Shown here in pieces: positions 16,831 to 28,300 of a DNA stretch of 64,000 nucleotides. Under the pieces are notes generated by a model. The model had not been told where the DNA came from. It was given only the letters and a program-made list of their open reading frames with translations, and ran no database searches. The position numbers were made by a program, and so were the translations under genes. The stretch comes from Calothrix parasitica NIES-267 (GTDB taxonomy: Bacteria > Cyanobacteriota > Cyanobacteriia > Cyanobacteriales > Nostocaceae). Location of the stretch: contig NZ_AP018227.1 in NCBI RefSeq assembly GCF_002368095.1, positions 7,146,123 to 7,210,122 on the forward strand, read 5' to 3'. Position 1 is the stretch's first letter, and the number at the start of each line of letters is the position of its first letter.

Positions 16831-19800
16831 ATGATAAGAAACCGAGGTGTAATTCTGACTTTAAAAGGTTTGAATAAACTTGAAGATGCTAGGATTCAAG
16901 CAAGTAATAGAAATAATACTTGGATGAGTTATGAAGAAATTGAATTGGAAATTAGGGAAAGAACGAATATTAAGAATTTAAGTCGGGCTACTATTCGCAA
17001 AATATTTAAAAATTTGGTACCAGTAGATAAAGAATCATTAGAATCAATATTTAAATACTTTAACACCGATTTATTAGAGTGCGATTATACTAAAATTATC
17101 CACCCAAATAACGATTCAGAATCCCGGAATACTCCAGAATATTATTTGGGAGAAGCACCAGATACATCTGTATTTTACGGTCGCTCAAATGAAATATCTC
17201 AATTGGAAGATTGGGTTTTGAAGGAGCGGTGTCGTTTGGTAGCATTGTTAGGAATTGGTGGTATTGGTAAAACGACTTTAGCTGCTAAATTGGGACGGGA
17301 AGTTCAAAAAGAGTTTGATGTAGTGGTGTGGCGAAGTTTGCAAAATGCACCATCGGTAGAAGAATATTTATCAAGCATATTACAATTTTTTCCATCGGCT
17401 TTGAAAAAAGATACGGTAATACCTAAAAACTTTGATGAGAAATTATCGAAGTTGATGGATTTTCTTGAAAATTACCGCTGTCTATTAATTTTAGATAATG
17501 TAGAAACCATTTTTAATAGCAGTTCTCAACCAGGAAAATATCGTCGGGGTTATGAGGGTTACGGTCAATTATTTAACTGTATCGGAGAAGTTGCTCATCA
17601 AAGCTGTCTTCTATTAACTTCTAGAGAGAAACCAAGAGAGATAATACCTTTAGAAGGTGAAAACACTTTAGTAAAATGTTTGAAAATACAAGGATTAAAT
17701 CCTAACGACGGACGCGAATTATTCAAGCAAAAAGGACAGTTTATTGGTACCGAACAAGAGTGGGAATTACTCCTACAGCATTATGGTGGTAATCCTTTAG
17801 CTTTGAAAATGGTTGCATCTGGAGTAAAAGAGCTTTTCGACGGCAGAATTTCCCCTATTTTGGAATTCTTAGAACAAGGGATGCTGATTTTTGATGATAT
17901 TAGCAATTTGTTAGAGCGTCAGTTTCAACGTTTATGGGTGGTGGAAAAGAATGTAATATATTGGTTGGCAATTAATCGAGAACCAGTATCCATTACTAAG
18001 TTAATTTCCGATGTCGCTACATTTGTTTCCAAACGTGATTTACTTAGAGCAGTTAAATCATTGCTGGAACGGTCATTGATTGAAAGAAGTGGCGATAATT
18101 TCTTTTTGCAACCAGTAGTACTGGAATACACTACGGAGCGATTGGTTGAAGGGGTTTGTCAGGAATTACTAGAAGAAAAAACCGCTTCGCTACAGTTATT
18201 CAAAACTCATGCTTTGGTAAAGGCAACGTCCAAAGATTATATCAGGGAAACACAAAAGAAACTAATCGTAGAACCCCTAGTTGACAAACTTTCGACCGGC
18301 TTGTGTAGCACTATGACTGTAACTTTGTTGCAGAATGTATTGGAGAAGCAAAGACATGAACCAGAAATCATATCAGGTTATGCTGCGGGTAATGTAATCA
18401 ATTTACTTGCATATATGCAAGTAGATTTACGAGGTTATAATTTATCAAATTTAATAGTTTGGCAAGCAGATTTACAGAATATAAGTTTAGCAAAGACTAA
18501 TTTCCAAAATAGCGTTTTTGATAAATCTGTATTTACGACAACTTTAAGAGAAATTTATCGGCTTACTTTAAGTCCAGATGGAATTTTAGCAACATCTCAT
18601 GCAGATGGAAACATTAGTTTATGGGAAATTGCTTCGGGAAAAAATTTACTTACATTAAAGGGACATTTCTCTTTCACTTTTGGATTAGCTTTTAGTTCGG
18701 ATGGAAAAATTTTAGCAACTGGAGGTCACGATAATTTAGTTAAACTTTGGGACATGGAAACGGGTGAATGTCTCCGAACTTTAGATAAACATACCGCTCC
18801 GGTTTGGTCTGTTAGTTTTAGTCCGGATGGTAAAACTTTAGCCAGTGGTAGTAGCGATAATTCAATTAGATTTTGGGATGTCGGTAGCGGTAGATGCTCA
18901 AAAGTACTTGATGGTCATTCTAACTGCGTGATGTCGGTTTCATGGTCTGGGGATGGCTCAACTTTAGTCAGTGGTAGCCGAGATGGGAACCTTCGCTTAT
19001 GGGATATTGAAACGGGTAATTGTATTCAAACTATATTAGAAGATGAAGTTCCTCTGATGACGGCTCAGTTTAGTCCGGACGGACAAACTATTGCATTTGT
19101 GGGTGCTTATACAGATAATCCACTTAATATATGGGATATCGAGCAAAATCGCTGCATTCAGAAATTAAGCGGTCATCAAGACTTCATATACTCGCTTTGT
19201 TTCAGTCACGATGGTCGTTTCATCGCTACAGCTAGTTACGATTATGATATTCGACTGTGGGATTTAGAGCAGAGTACCTGTATTAAAATTTTCCAGGGTC
19301 ATACCAGTCAAGTTAATGCGATCGCCTTTAGTGAAGATGATGAAATGCTCATCAGCGGGTCTTTGGATTATAGCGTGCGCTTTTGGGATATTAGTAAAGG
19401 TGTTTGCGTGAAAACTCTGGGCGGATACAATTTTGAGATACAATCAGTCTTGTTTGCTCCCAATCGGCAAATATTAGCGACAGGTGGTACGGATAGTTCG
19501 ATTCGGGTATGGGATATTGTATCCGGTTCTCTTAGCAAGATATTATTGGGTCATACTGATGCGGTGTGGTCATTTTGCTTTAGTCCTGATGGAAAACTAC
19601 TAGCAAGTTGCAGTCATGATAAAACTATTAAGCTGTGGAATATAGATACAGGTAATTGTATAGCGACAATAAACGGAGATATCGGTAGAGTTAGGTCTGT
19701 TACTTTTAGTGAGAGTGGAAAAATCTTGGCTGCTGTTGGTGAAGATAAGAATATTGAACTGTGGAATATCCACGAACGTAAACTTATAAGACGTTTATTG

Positions 19801-20406
19801 GGTCAAACCGATATTTTTTGGTCGGCAAGTTTTAGTCCTACAGATATTTTAGCAACTGGTGATTGGGACGGTCAGCTTCAGTTATGGGATGTTGAGAAAG
19901 GTGAATGTATAAGAACTTTGTCAGGTCATACCGGTTGGATTACCTCCCTAGCTTGGAGTCCAGATGGAAAAATTTTGGCTAGTAGTAGTTATGATAAATC
20001 AATCCGATTATGGGATACGAGTAATTTTACTTGTTTAAAAGTCTTAGCAGAACATACTGGTAATGTATGGTCAATTAGTTTTAGCCCTGACGGTCGCTAC
20101 ATAGCATCAGCGAGTGAAGACAAAACAGTGCGGTTATGGGATATGAATGACTTTAGCTGTGCAGAAGTTTTAAATAGTTATAGTAGTGGAGTATGTTCTG
20201 CTGACTTTAATTATCCAGGTAATATTTTGGCTAATACCAGTAAAGATAATTCGATTCAACTTTGGGATACGAAAACTTGGAATTGCATCAATACTTTGAA
20301 AATTGACCAACTTTGTGAAGGTATGAATATTAACGGTGTAACTGGATTAACCCCAGCCCAGAGAGGAGAGTTATTGGCTTTGGGGGCTGTAGAAAATAAT
20401 CAATAA
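16831..20406 (+). CDS. NB-ARC STAND ATPase with pentapeptide-like linker and 14 WD40 repeats
   Basis: A large (1191 residues) signal-transduction ATPase. In order: an N-terminal helical domain of the cyanobacterial '[13 protein letters not shown]' type with a helix-turn-helix look ('[17 protein letters not shown]', 50-66); NB-ARC NTPase with Walker A 'GIGGIGKTT' (141-149), Walker B 'CLLILDNVE' (217-225), 'LLTSREKP' and GLPL-like 'GGNPLALKM'; a pentapeptide-like stretch '[20 protein letters not shown]' (about 532-551); 14 WD40 repeats, enough for two seven-bladed propellers; and a short tail '[20 protein letters not shown]'. AGGGGAAGA precedes the ATG. Such proteins oligomerise on ligand binding; some STAND proteins are antiphage sensors, others regulators. 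The propellers are the presumed sensor. No effector gene is clearly linked. Confidence 0.92.
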   Translation: MIRNRGVILTLKGLNKLEDARIQASNRNNTWMSYEEIELEIRERTNIKNLSRATIRKIFKNLVPVDKESLESIFKYFNTDLLECDYTKIIHPNNDSESRNTPEYYLGEAPDTSVFYGRSNEISQLEDWVLKERCRLVALLGIGGIGKTTLAAKLGREVQKEFDVVVWRSLQNAPSVEEYLSSILQFFPSALKKDTVIPKNFDEKLSKLMDFLENYRCLLILDNVETIFNSSSQPGKYRRGYEGYGQLFNCIGEVAHQSCLLLTSREKPREIIPLEGENTLVKCLKIQGLNPNDGRELFKQKGQFIGTEQEWELLLQHYGGNPLALKMVASGVKELFDGRISPILEFLEQGMLIFDDISNLLERQFQRLWVVEKNVIYWLAINREPVSITKLISDVATFVSKRDLLRAVKSLLERSLIERSGDNFFLQPVVLEYTTERLVEGVCQELLEEKTASLQLFKTHALVKATSKDYIRETQKKLIVEPLVDKLSTGLCSTMTVTLLQNVLEKQRHEPEIISGYAAGNVINLLAYMQVDLRGYNLSNLIVWQADLQNISLAKTNFQNSVFDKSVFTTTLREIYRLTLSPDGILATSHADGNISLWEIASGKNLLTLKGHFSFTFGLAFSSDGKILATGGHDNLVKLWDMETGECLRTLDKHTAPVWSVSFSPDGKTLASGSSDNSIRFWDVGSGRCSKVLDGHSNCVMSVSWSGDGSTLVSGSRDGNLRLWDIETGNCIQTILEDEVPLMTAQFSPDGQTIAFVGAYTDNPLNIWDIEQNRCIQKLSGHQDFIYSLCFSHDGRFIATASYDYDIRLWDLEQSTCIKIFQGHTSQVNAIAFSEDDEMLISGSLDYSVRFWDISKGVCVKTLGGYNFEIQSVLFAPNRQILATGGTDSSIRVWDIVSGSLSKILLGHTDAVWSFCFSPDGKLLASCSHDKTIKLWNIDTGNCIATINGDIGRVRSVTFSESGKILAAVGEDKNIELWNIHERKLIRRLLGQTDIFWSASFSPTDILATGDWDGQLQLWDVEKGECIRTLSGHTGWITSLAWSPDGKILASSSYDKSIRLWDTSNFTCLKVLAEHTGNVWSISFSPDGRYIASASEDKTVRLWDMNDFSCAEVLNSYSSGVCSADFNYPGNILANTSKDNSIQLWDTKTWNCINTLKIDQLCEGMNINGVTGLTPAQRGELLALGAVENNQ

Positions 20407-20583
20407 GCTGATTCTTAAACCTTTGACATTACGAATTGCGAATTGCTTTAACCTTCGCGTAGCGCTATCTCAGTATTAAATCCCTTAAAATAGTTGCAAA
20501 GTTAACAATAATCTATATAGAAATTATGACGTAGATGGCTGTCAAACGTTACGATTAAGGAATAATCCAAATTTGAATTACCT

Positions 20584-21990
20584 ATGGCACGTTCTCGTTA
20601 CGGTTCTCGTCGCTTGCGCTATTTAAAAGCTAGGTTATCGATTTTTACTCGTCCTGCTTTTTTAGTTGCAGCGGTTTTTTTGTCGGTTGTAGGGTTTGTA
20701 GTTAAGGAGTATTGGACTAATCCAGACTTTTTTGAACTGTCTCAAATCCGAGATTCATTATCTTCGACATCATCACAATCATCAAATTCTCAATCTTCCC
20801 TTTCTGATGAAGACAGAGCTATTGCTGCTGACATAGATAATTTATCGGTACTTGATTACGATAAGGAGCAAGCAAATATTCTACCGATACCCACTACAAG
20901 TATTAACGATAATAGTAAAATTAAAAAGCAAAACGAAGCTCAGCTTAATAAGATATTAGATTTAACCAAAAAGAATCAGAAAGAGCAGAGAATCCCAGCA
21001 AATACTGGTCAATTAAAAACACCAAATACACCATCAGCGTCACAACAAAATCCTTTTTTAAAGCAAGCTGAAGATTTATTAAAATTTAAGGTGGATACGG
21101 GGAATTTAAATGGTACCACCAATAATTTATCCCCATTTTCTAGTAATCCACAAACTTCGACCGGCTCATTTAATTTAGGAATTAATAATAATTTTGTTAA
21201 TCCCAACCAAACTACGAATCCTCAAAGTGCTTTGCAAAAAGCAATAACTGAATCTAGTCAAAACAAGCAAAACCAAGAAAAATCAACAGAAAATTCTGCC
21301 GCTGAGAAAAATAATTTTGGACAAATACCCCAAAGTTCTCAAAAAGCAGATTCACCAGATTCATCAACGAATCGAAGATTACCTCAAAATCAAACCAATT
21401 TCGATGTTAATACCTCAATTTTTAACCAACCTTTAAATACTCAACCACAAAATCCCTATAACAATTTCAACAACTTTAACAACAATCAATTTCCCCAAAA
21501 TAACCTTAATCAACCTGGTTTAAATAATCAACCACAAAATCCCTACGGCAACTTTAACAACAATCAAGCACCGACAAACAATAACCAATTACAAAATCCC
21601 TACGGTAACCCCAACAATACTCAAGTTCCTAGAAACAATTACGCTCAACCAACTAATCCCTCTAATAATTTCAACAACCAAAACCAAAATATTCAGCAGC
21701 AAAATCCCTACAGCAACTTTAATAGAAGTCAACCATCCGTCAATAATAGCTTTCAAAATCCCTATAACAACTTTAATAACCAGAGGAGAGTTAATGGATA
21801 CAGTCCGCAGATTCAAACAAGAATTAACAATATCTACGATAGATTAGTTAATCGAGATTTCCCCAGTGCAGCGACTCGGAATAATTACACCGTACCGAAT
21901 AACAATGTAAATAGAGGTTTCCAACAACCAAACGTACAGCAGTTTAATTCACCATATAATCAACAGAATCAAATACAGTATCCTAATTAG
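20584..21990 (+). CDS. Membrane-anchored Asn/Gln-rich low-complexity protein
   Basis: No recognised family. 468 residues: basic N-terminus 'MARSRYGSRRLRYLKARL', one membrane segment (about 24-43, 'PAFLVAAVFLSVVGFVV'), a Ser-rich and charged stretch with a short helical part ('DRAIAADIDNLSVLDYDKE'), then about 300 residues dominated by Asn, Gln, Pro and Ser. The C-terminal half has degenerate repeats of about 16-22 residues around 'QNPYNNFNN'. With the N-terminus inside, most of the protein would be periplasmic. Composition resembles prion-like or disordered surface-layer proteins. The stop codon TAG overlaps the inverted end of a MITE-like element (21989-22115), so the original end may have been elsewhere. 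Confidence 0.7.
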   Translation: MARSRYGSRRLRYLKARLSIFTRPAFLVAAVFLSVVGFVVKEYWTNPDFFELSQIRDSLSSTSSQSSNSQSSLSDEDRAIAADIDNLSVLDYDKEQANILPIPTTSINDNSKIKKQNEAQLNKILDLTKKNQKEQRIPANTGQLKTPNTPSASQQNPFLKQAEDLLKFKVDTGNLNGTTNNLSPFSSNPQTSTGSFNLGINNNFVNPNQTTNPQSALQKAITESSQNKQNQEKSTENSAAEKNNFGQIPQSSQKADSPDSSTNRRLPQNQTNFDVNTSIFNQPLNTQPQNPYNNFNNFNNNQFPQNNLNQPGLNNQPQNPYGNFNNNQAPTNNNQLQNPYGNPNNTQVPRNNYAQPTNPSNNFNNQNQNIQQQNPYSNFNRSQPSVNNSFQNPYNNFNNQRRVNGYSPQIQTRINNIYDRLVNRDFPSAATRNNYTVPNNNVNRGFQQPNVQQFNSPYNQQNQIQYPN

Positions 21991-22115
21991 GACTTACGCA
22001 AAAGTAACATAATTGCGTCATTACGAGCGACAGCGACGTAATCTCTCGAAACCTTGGGATTGCTTCCCTACACTCCGTTTCGGTTCGCAATGACAATTTT
22101 GCTTTGCGTAAGTCC
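21989..22115. mobile_element. 127-bp MITE-like element with AGGACTTACGCAAA ends
   Basis: Left end AGGACTTACGCAAA (21989) and right end TTTGCGTAAGTCCT (22102-22115) are perfect 14-bp inverted repeats. The interior carries further inverted pieces (ATTGCGTCATTACGAGCGAC; GGTTCGCAATGACAATTTT) and no ORF. TIRs of this sequence are widespread in Nostocales as non-autonomous elements (general knowledge). The left end overlaps the stop codon of the preceding gene. Confidence 0.85.
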
Positions 22116-22379
22116 TGCTAATAATGGATATCCTTATTAAGGTCATTAATTATTTTGTTATCAGCATCTACCTTCTTTGAGGTCAAAGGTTAGATTACAA
22201 GTATCAATTCCGTTAATTAGTAATTAGTTAATTTGTATCAAACTCTCGTGACAGACATTCTTTGGCGAAAACAACTCTGGGATGTCTTAAGTTTCCACGA
22301 TTCCACACTAGATACAAATTATTCGTCGGTGGATTGATTGGTTGGTGAAGCAGAATTAACGAACCATCTTTCAACTGAA

Positions 22380-22490
22380 TTTTGCATAAATATTCGGGTA
22401 ATACAGAATATCCTTGGTAATCTCGTTACCGGACAAAATCCCGCTTCCGCTACAAAGACTGCTGAGGAAATGGTGAAGCTTTTGGAATAA
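22380..22490 (+). pseudogene. C-terminal remnant of a ThiJ/PfpI (DJ-1) family protein
   Basis: The + strand frame ending TAA at 22488 reads '...ILGNLVTGQNPASATKTAEE' and then 'MVKLLE', which is the usual end of ThiJ/PfpI-family proteins (NLVTGQNPASA motif). No start codon or nucleophile-elbow region lies upstream in frame; the upstream sequence (22250-22380) seems to be decayed gene. Family assignment rests on this short motif only. Confidence 0.55.
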
Positions 22491-22512
22491 TTAAAAATAA
22501 CTAAGAGTTTTG

Positions 22513-22851
22513 TCATCCTGGAACGGCAGGTATTTCTCGATGCAAATCTGGTTCATTATGGATAAATGTGATTTGCAGTGTTCCTATTAATTCTTTCTTT
22601 TTCAGCATTGACTCATTAGGAGAAGTAAGTTGTTCTATGCTCTCTTGACTCAAATTTAAACCTGTCTCTTGTAAAGTTGAAGCGAGTTTCTCCAAGTTAG
22701 CGCTCGGAACCTCAAAGTTGATGCAAATTAACACGTTTGAGTACTGATGAAAATCGGTAATCCAAGCTCCTGCTTGGTTAATCGCTTCATTCACACGAGC
22801 AGTCATCTGAATCCGTTCTTCTTTCGTAAACCCATCCAAACGTAGAAACAT
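22513..22851 (-). CDS. Small conserved-looking protein of unknown function
   Basis: 112 residues, minus strand, with an excellent ribosome binding site (GGAGGA, seven bases before ATG), which supports a real gene in an otherwise decayed region. The sequence starts 'MFLRLDGFTKEERIQMTARV' and has two amphipathic helices and beta strands ('YSNVLICINFEVPSANLEKL'), then 'ELIGTLQITFIHNEPDLHRE'. No signal peptide. The pattern (ACT-like alternation of helix and strand) is only suggestive; I do not recognise the family. It lies tail-to-tail with the ThiJ remnant. Confidence 0.75.
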   Translation of the reverse strand: MFLRLDGFTKEERIQMTARVNEAINQAGAWITDFHQYSNVLICINFEVPSANLEKLASTLQETGLNLSQESIEQLTSPNESMLKKKELIGTLQITFIHNEPDLHREIPAVPG

Positions 22852-22998
22852 GAGTTATCCTCCGACGTGAATCAGTTTTAGTTTTAACTGATTTTAAGCC
22901 ACATCCGGCAGCCCAATTTGTAGCACTAGTACAGTGTGACGTAAATACACTAGTACCGCTTCGCGCAAGTAAGAAGTAAAAAGTTTGATATCTCTGAT

Positions 22999-23108
22999 AT
23001 CTTGCACCATTCTCGATAAGCCAAAAGAAACCCGGAATAAGTCGTGAAAGCATGAATATCTCGTTTTGAAATTAGAAAGAAACCGGGTTTCTGAAACTGG
23101 TGCAAGAT
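22999..23108 (-). mobile_element. 110-bp repeat element with ATCTTGCACCA inverted ends, copy A
   Basis: It begins ATCTTGCACCA and ends TGGTGCAAGAT (perfect 11-bp inverted repeat) and is nearly identical, in opposite orientation, to 58635-58744, also 110 bp. Internal CCGGGTTTC / GAAACCCGG arms add a second inverted repeat. Open frames through it (QKPGFFLISKRDIHAFTTYS and shifts) are repeat shadows. Confidence 0.9.
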
Positions 23109-23141
23109 GCAAGATATCTGCGGCTTTTCAGCCATTTTTAA

Positions 23142-23255
23142 TGCTTGCTTTATTTAATCCGTAGTCTACTAGCAAGGTTTTTCAAGCATAGGGAAAAGGG
23201 AAATCATAAAACTGCTTGGGAAGCGATTCAAGCAGCAGAATATACGTTAAATTAA
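23142..23255 (+). pseudogene. Short C-terminal gene remnant
   Basis: An open frame without start codon reads '...RSLLARFFKHREKGNHKTAW' then 'EAIQAAEYTLN' and stop at 23253. The sequence looks protein-like (basic amphipathic helix), and its upstream part is cut off just after the 110-bp element at 22999-23108, so the element or a deletion may have broken the gene. The family is not recognised. Confidence 0.4.
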
Positions 23256-23428
23256 TGGTGAATAATCATTCTCAAGTTGTAGCGAGGATTGATAAATTTA
23301 TATTTTATGATTTTAGTTATTTAATTTTAGTTATTTAATTTTATAAATTATTTATTAAGTATTTATAATGGTAGATGTGTGGGGATAATTATTACTTCCA
23401 CGTTCCCTAATAACTGTTCAGATAATAT

Positions 23429-24025
23429 CTACGAAGCATAAGAAATTAGTTTCTGCTGGTCGATTTGAGCTATTCTACAACCCATCTGTGCGGATTTAAC
23501 TTTGTTATCCTGCATCTCTACAATAGCTGCTAAATTTTCTTCGTATTGTTCGAGTTCTAATCTTTTTTTAGCCACTTCAGCTTTTTTCTCTTCAAATTTT
23601 TCTTTTGCATTTTCTGCATCTTCTTTAGCTTTGAGCACCTGTTCTAAAAGATATGTTTTTTCAGGCTGATTTTCTAATTCCTTGAGCTTTTTAACTGCTA
23701 TAACCAGTTTGATACTCCAATCTTCTTTTGCTGCTTCTGCTATCTCTTCAGCTTGTTTGGCTTTTTTGAGAGCGTTATTTTTGATATTAGTTGCTTTATT
23801 GATTGATTTTTGTGCATCTCGTTTAACAAAATCTAACACTTTTTTAGTAGCCTTTACTTTATTTAATGCATCGGATGCTTGTTGCGTTGCTGCGGCTTTT
23901 TGAGTATTTTTTACTAAAACACTTAAATTCGAGTGATTCAAAGTAGCTTGTGCAGATTCAGGTGTAACAAACGTGCCACTCAAAGCAACAACACTAGATA
24001 CAACTTTTTTTTTGTTATCAAGCAT
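23429..24025 (-). CDS. Secreted coiled-coil protein of unknown function
   Basis: 198 residues from the ATG at 24025, chosen because AAGGA lies about ten bases before it and because a signal peptide follows ('MLDNKKKVVSSVVALSGTFV', cleavage likely after 'ESAQA'). A longer open frame upstream (to 24190) has no signal and no RBS. The mature protein is Ala/Lys/Glu-rich and almost wholly helical, with long heptad stretches (for example 'LKAKEDAENAKEKFEEKKAE'), so a periplasmic or surface coiled coil is likely. No known domain is seen. It stands alone in a gene-poor area. Confidence 0.75.
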   Translation of the reverse strand: MLDNKKKVVSSVVALSGTFVTPESAQATLNHSNLSVLVKNTQKAAATQQASDALNKVKATKKVLDFVKRDAQKSINKATNIKNNALKKAKQAEEIAEAAKEDWSIKLVIAVKKLKELENQPEKTYLLEQVLKAKEDAENAKEKFEEKKAEVAKKRLELEQYEENLAAIVEMQDNKVKSAQMGCRIAQIDQQKLISYAS

Positions 24026-25393
24026 GATTAAAAATCCTTCTTTGATTACACTGATACAGTAAATAAATTTACTTTTTATTGGAGTTTTTTGCCTCCGATA
24101 AATACATATTATTTCAGTAGTTATATCAGTGTCTATAGTAAGTAGAAACTTTTTTGTACTCTTTATATTTTGCGGTTTCAAAATGTGCAATTAGCCATAA
24201 TTAGACTTTTTTAATGATATTTAGAGACGATTGCTTCGGTAAACTCGTAGAATTGAATATTTATTTATCAAAGACATTTTAATTGCTTAATTATCCTTCA
24301 GTATTTGCTTAAGTAAAAAAAATGCTTTTAATGAATAATTTTATACAGACAATGAGTAATAACGCATACACAAGTACTTAAAAGTACAAATTAATGAGAC
24401 AAAATACTTATGCTACGCTTATTACTTTCTTCCCACTGCTTGCGATTAACTGCAAAAATTGCTTTTTCTACCCCCTCTTCCCCCTCTTCGACTTCTCCTC
24501 GGTTTGCTATTGGGGAGTCAATGATTTTGGAAACCTTGGAAACGATGCAAGCAATGGCTGAAATTTACGATATCCCAGAGTTGGCTTTTTTCGTTCGGAG
24601 AATTGTTTTAACCATATCGATACTTCTCACGATATGAAACCTCATTTCAGCTAATCATACTTTTGATATTCAAAAATGTCTGCAAGCAATAATTCCAAAC
24701 AACCCCACGGACACGAGCTACATCTTTATCGTCAGGATATGGATTATTTTTTTTATGACTATTGTGGTTAGTTATGGTGCTGTGGGATTAAAAATGCCGA
24801 TTCAAGATGTAAATATAGTTTCTGATAAACAAGAAAATGGTGCTTGCTTGTGGGTGATTCCTTAATTAAATTCTTTTTATTAGAGAAAGCAAAGTATTCG
24901 ACCTTAGCTTTAAACTTGCGAGGTAAAAACTTATCAGTCGGTTAAGAAATTTTTCTTTTTTCCCGAAATCTGGAGACGCAGCAGTGCTAGTTCTCTACAA
25001 ATTAACTTTTTTATTCCTTATTTACTGTTCCCTGTTTCCTAATCCCTTTAACTACTAACAAGCCAATTATTTTGCTAAAAACGAATTTTTATCAGTACTT
25101 GCAACACTTTTTCATATCGACTAAATTTACTATTTATCTGAGCTTCATAGAAAAATAATGGTATTTTAGCTTAGGTATATATAGACAAAAAATATACATA
25201 ATCTTCATAAAAATGCTATAAAACAACTTGATTGATATTGCTATAATCACTGATGTTATCACCTGCATCTACTAATATATTTTTTGATATTTTTGTTTTG
25301 AGTTATCAGTAACAAAAAGCTAAATATTTCTCTGAGCGAAGTATTTTTTATTCAATCTAAAATCAAATCGGTTAAATCCTTGATTTTAGCTTG
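24026..25393. other. Gene-poor, decayed region
   Basis: 1.37 kb without a convincing gene. Short protein-like frames exist: 24676-24771 ('MSASNNSKQPHGHELHLYRQ...') and, shifted, 24755-24865 ('MTIVVSYGAVGLKMPIQDVN...' to a TAA), which together may be a frameshifted relic. A 75-codon frame at 24410 includes CCCCTCTT-repeat sequence and is doubtful. A degenerate GAGACGCAGCAGTGCTAG palindrome lies near 24973. The 3' 300 bp are AT-rich and probably hold the promoter of the next gene. Confidence 0.45.
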
Positions 25394-28300
25394 ATGCTTA
25401 TTAGTTCGCTTATTTTTTCTCAATCGACTATTTTTTTATTTGCAAGAAGCATGAATCAAGATACTATCAAAATCGTAACTTTAGGAGATTCCATTACTCA
25501 AGCAGAGAATGGACAAAATTCTTATAGAAAGGAACTTTGGGAACAATTAAATATAGCTGGATATAACGTTGATTTTGTCGGTTCTGAGAATAGAAATAAA
25601 GATGGTAATAATTTTGAAAATAGAAATTTTGACCCAGACCATGAAGGTCATTGGGGATGGCGAATAGATGAAATAATCAATGGTAGAGGTCGAGAAGGTA
25701 ATCTATCCGATTGGTTAACTGGTTATACACCGGATGTGGCTTTAATTCACCTTGGTAGTAATGATGCTATTCAAAATAATTCTGCTATCAGTTCTGTTGA
25801 AGAACTCAACCAAGTTATAGATATCCTCAGACAAGATAACAGTAATATAACTATTTTTCTGAGTCAATTAATTCCCACGAGGGACTCTGGTATAAACAGT
25901 CGAATTGATGATTTAAATGACCGCATTCCCGGAATCATTGCAGATAAAAATCAAGCTAATTCTCCGATTATTTTAGTAGACCAAAGTGCTGGATTTAATG
26001 CCAATACAGATACTTATGACGGGGTACATCCCAATGACGCTGGTGAAGCCAAAATGGCTCAAAAGTGGTTTGATGCTCTGAAAAATTATTTTGATGATGT
26101 TGATATTAACCCTCCAGATAATACTGTAGAGGCTATCAATGATAGTTCCAACATCAATGAAGATACACAGGTAAGTATTGATGTCCTAGCAAATGATGGA
26201 GACGGAGATAATTTAACTATTAACTCGGTCGGTTCGGGAAGTAATGGAACTACAGCAATTGTTAATAATGAAATTGTTTACACTCCCGATAGTAATTTCA
26301 ATGGAACAGACAGTTTCAGCTATGAAGTAAGTAACGGAAATGGTGGAACCGATACCGCAACAGTTACCGTCAATGTTGCTCCGGTCAACGATACACCAGT
26401 TGCTCAAAACGATAGCGCTACTACCAATCAAGAAACAGTGGTAAGCATCAAAGTCTTAGAAAATGACAGCGATGTGGATGGAGATAGTTTAACTATTATT
26501 TCCGCTGACCCTGGAAGCAATGGAAATACAGCAATTGTTAATAATGAAATTGTCTATACTCCCGATAGTAATTTCAATGGAACAGATAGTTTCAGCTATG
26601 AAATCAGCGACGGAAATGGGGGAACTAATACAGCACAAGTTAGCGTAACTGTCACCGAATCTGATTCTGGTTCCGGTTCAAACCCTAGCGCTAGGGTTAA
26701 CGCAGGATTACTCGCTCTCTACAACTTTAATGAAGGTAGCGGTGATAGGGTTTTTGATGTCTCCGGAGTTGGTACAGCTTTAAATCTAGAAATCAATAAT
26801 CCCAATACAACAACTTGGGGAAATGGAATACTCAATCTGAATTCTCCGAGTTTAATCGCTTCGGTTCAAGCAGCAGATAAGTTAATTGATGGGATTACCG
26901 CAACCCAAGAAGTGACGATGGAAGCTTGGTTAACTCCAGGTAATAGAAGTCAAAACGGGCCAGCTAGAATTGCTACTCTATCTAGCAATGTTTCAAATCG
27001 TAACTTTACCTTTGGTCAAGCTGGGGATGATTACAACGTCCGTTTTCGTACTACTACCACTGGAAATAATGGGGTAGGAAGAACTGTTTCCTCAACAGGT
27101 GGACTATTAGAAACACAGCTGACCCACGTTGTCTATACTCGTGAAGCTGATGGTGATGCTTCTCTGTATGTAAATAATCAGTTAGTCAGCAGCGAAACCA
27201 TCGGAGGAAATTTATCCAACTGGAACGAAAATTATCGTTTTGCTTTGGGTAACGAATTCGGTGGAGGTCGTTCTTGGTTGGGAAGTTTAGACCTGTTCGC
27301 AGTATACAATCAAGCCTTTGATGCAAGCGAAGTAGCGCAGAATTTCTTCGCTGGTTCTGATGAATCTGGGTCTCCATCAACTCCTCCGACTACAGGAGGT
27401 AACACAGCAGTTGCAGCTAATGACAGTATTAATATCAACGAAGATACCCAGGTAAATATAGATGTCTTGGAGAATGATGAGGATGGAGATAATTTAACTA
27501 TTAACTCGGTCGGTTCTGGAAGTAATGGAACTACAGCAATTGTTAATAATCAAATTCTCTACACTCCCGATAGTAATTTCAACGGAACAGATAGCTTTAG
27601 CTATGAAGTAAGTAACGGAAATGGTGGAACCGATACCGCAACAGTTACCGTCAATGTTGCTCCGGTCAATGATTTACCCGTTGCTCAAAACGATACTGCT
27701 ACTACCAATCAAGAGACAGGGATAAGCATCAATGTTTTAGCGAATGATAGCGATGTAGATGGAGATAATTTAACTATTGCTTCAGTTAATCCTGGAAGTA
27801 ATGGAACTACAGTAATTGTTAATAATCAAATTGTTTATACTCCCGAAGCAAACTTTACTGGAGAAGATAGTTTTACTTACTCCATAGAAGACAGTAACGG
27901 AGTTAGCGATACAGCACAAGTTACTGTAACTGTTAACGAATCTGGTTCTAACTCTAGCGATAAGGTTACCGAAGGATTGCTCGCTCTCTACAACTTTGAT
28001 GAAGGTAGCGGTGATACAGTATTTGACGTATCGGGAGTCGGTACAGCGCTGAATCTGGAAATAGATGATTTAACAGGAGTAAATTGGGGAGACGGAGTAT
28101 TAAACATCAACTCTCCTAGCTTAATTGCTTCAGTTGAAACAGCAGACAAATTAATTGATGGGATTACAGCAACCCAAGAAATTACATTAGAAGCTTGGGT
28201 AACTCCAGGTAATAGAAGTCAAAACGGGCCAGCGAGAATTGCTACCCTATCGAGCAACGTTGCAAACCGTAACTTTACCTTGGGTCAAGCAGGGGATGAT

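Noticed and set aside
22787-23135. Three overlapping minus-strand open frames (e.g. QKPGFFLISKRDIHAFTTYS)
   Set aside because: They are translations of the 110-bp repeat element; the same frame recurs at 58620 on the plus strand where the second copy lies.
23429-24190. Longer version (253 residues) of the coiled-coil protein
   Set aside because: The first 55 residues lack an RBS and precede a clear RBS plus signal peptide at 24025.
24410-24637. 75-codon frame with Ser/Pro stretch
   Set aside because: Contains CCCCTCTT-type repeat sequence, lacks a good RBS and has no recognisable domain; kept only as part of the decay zone.
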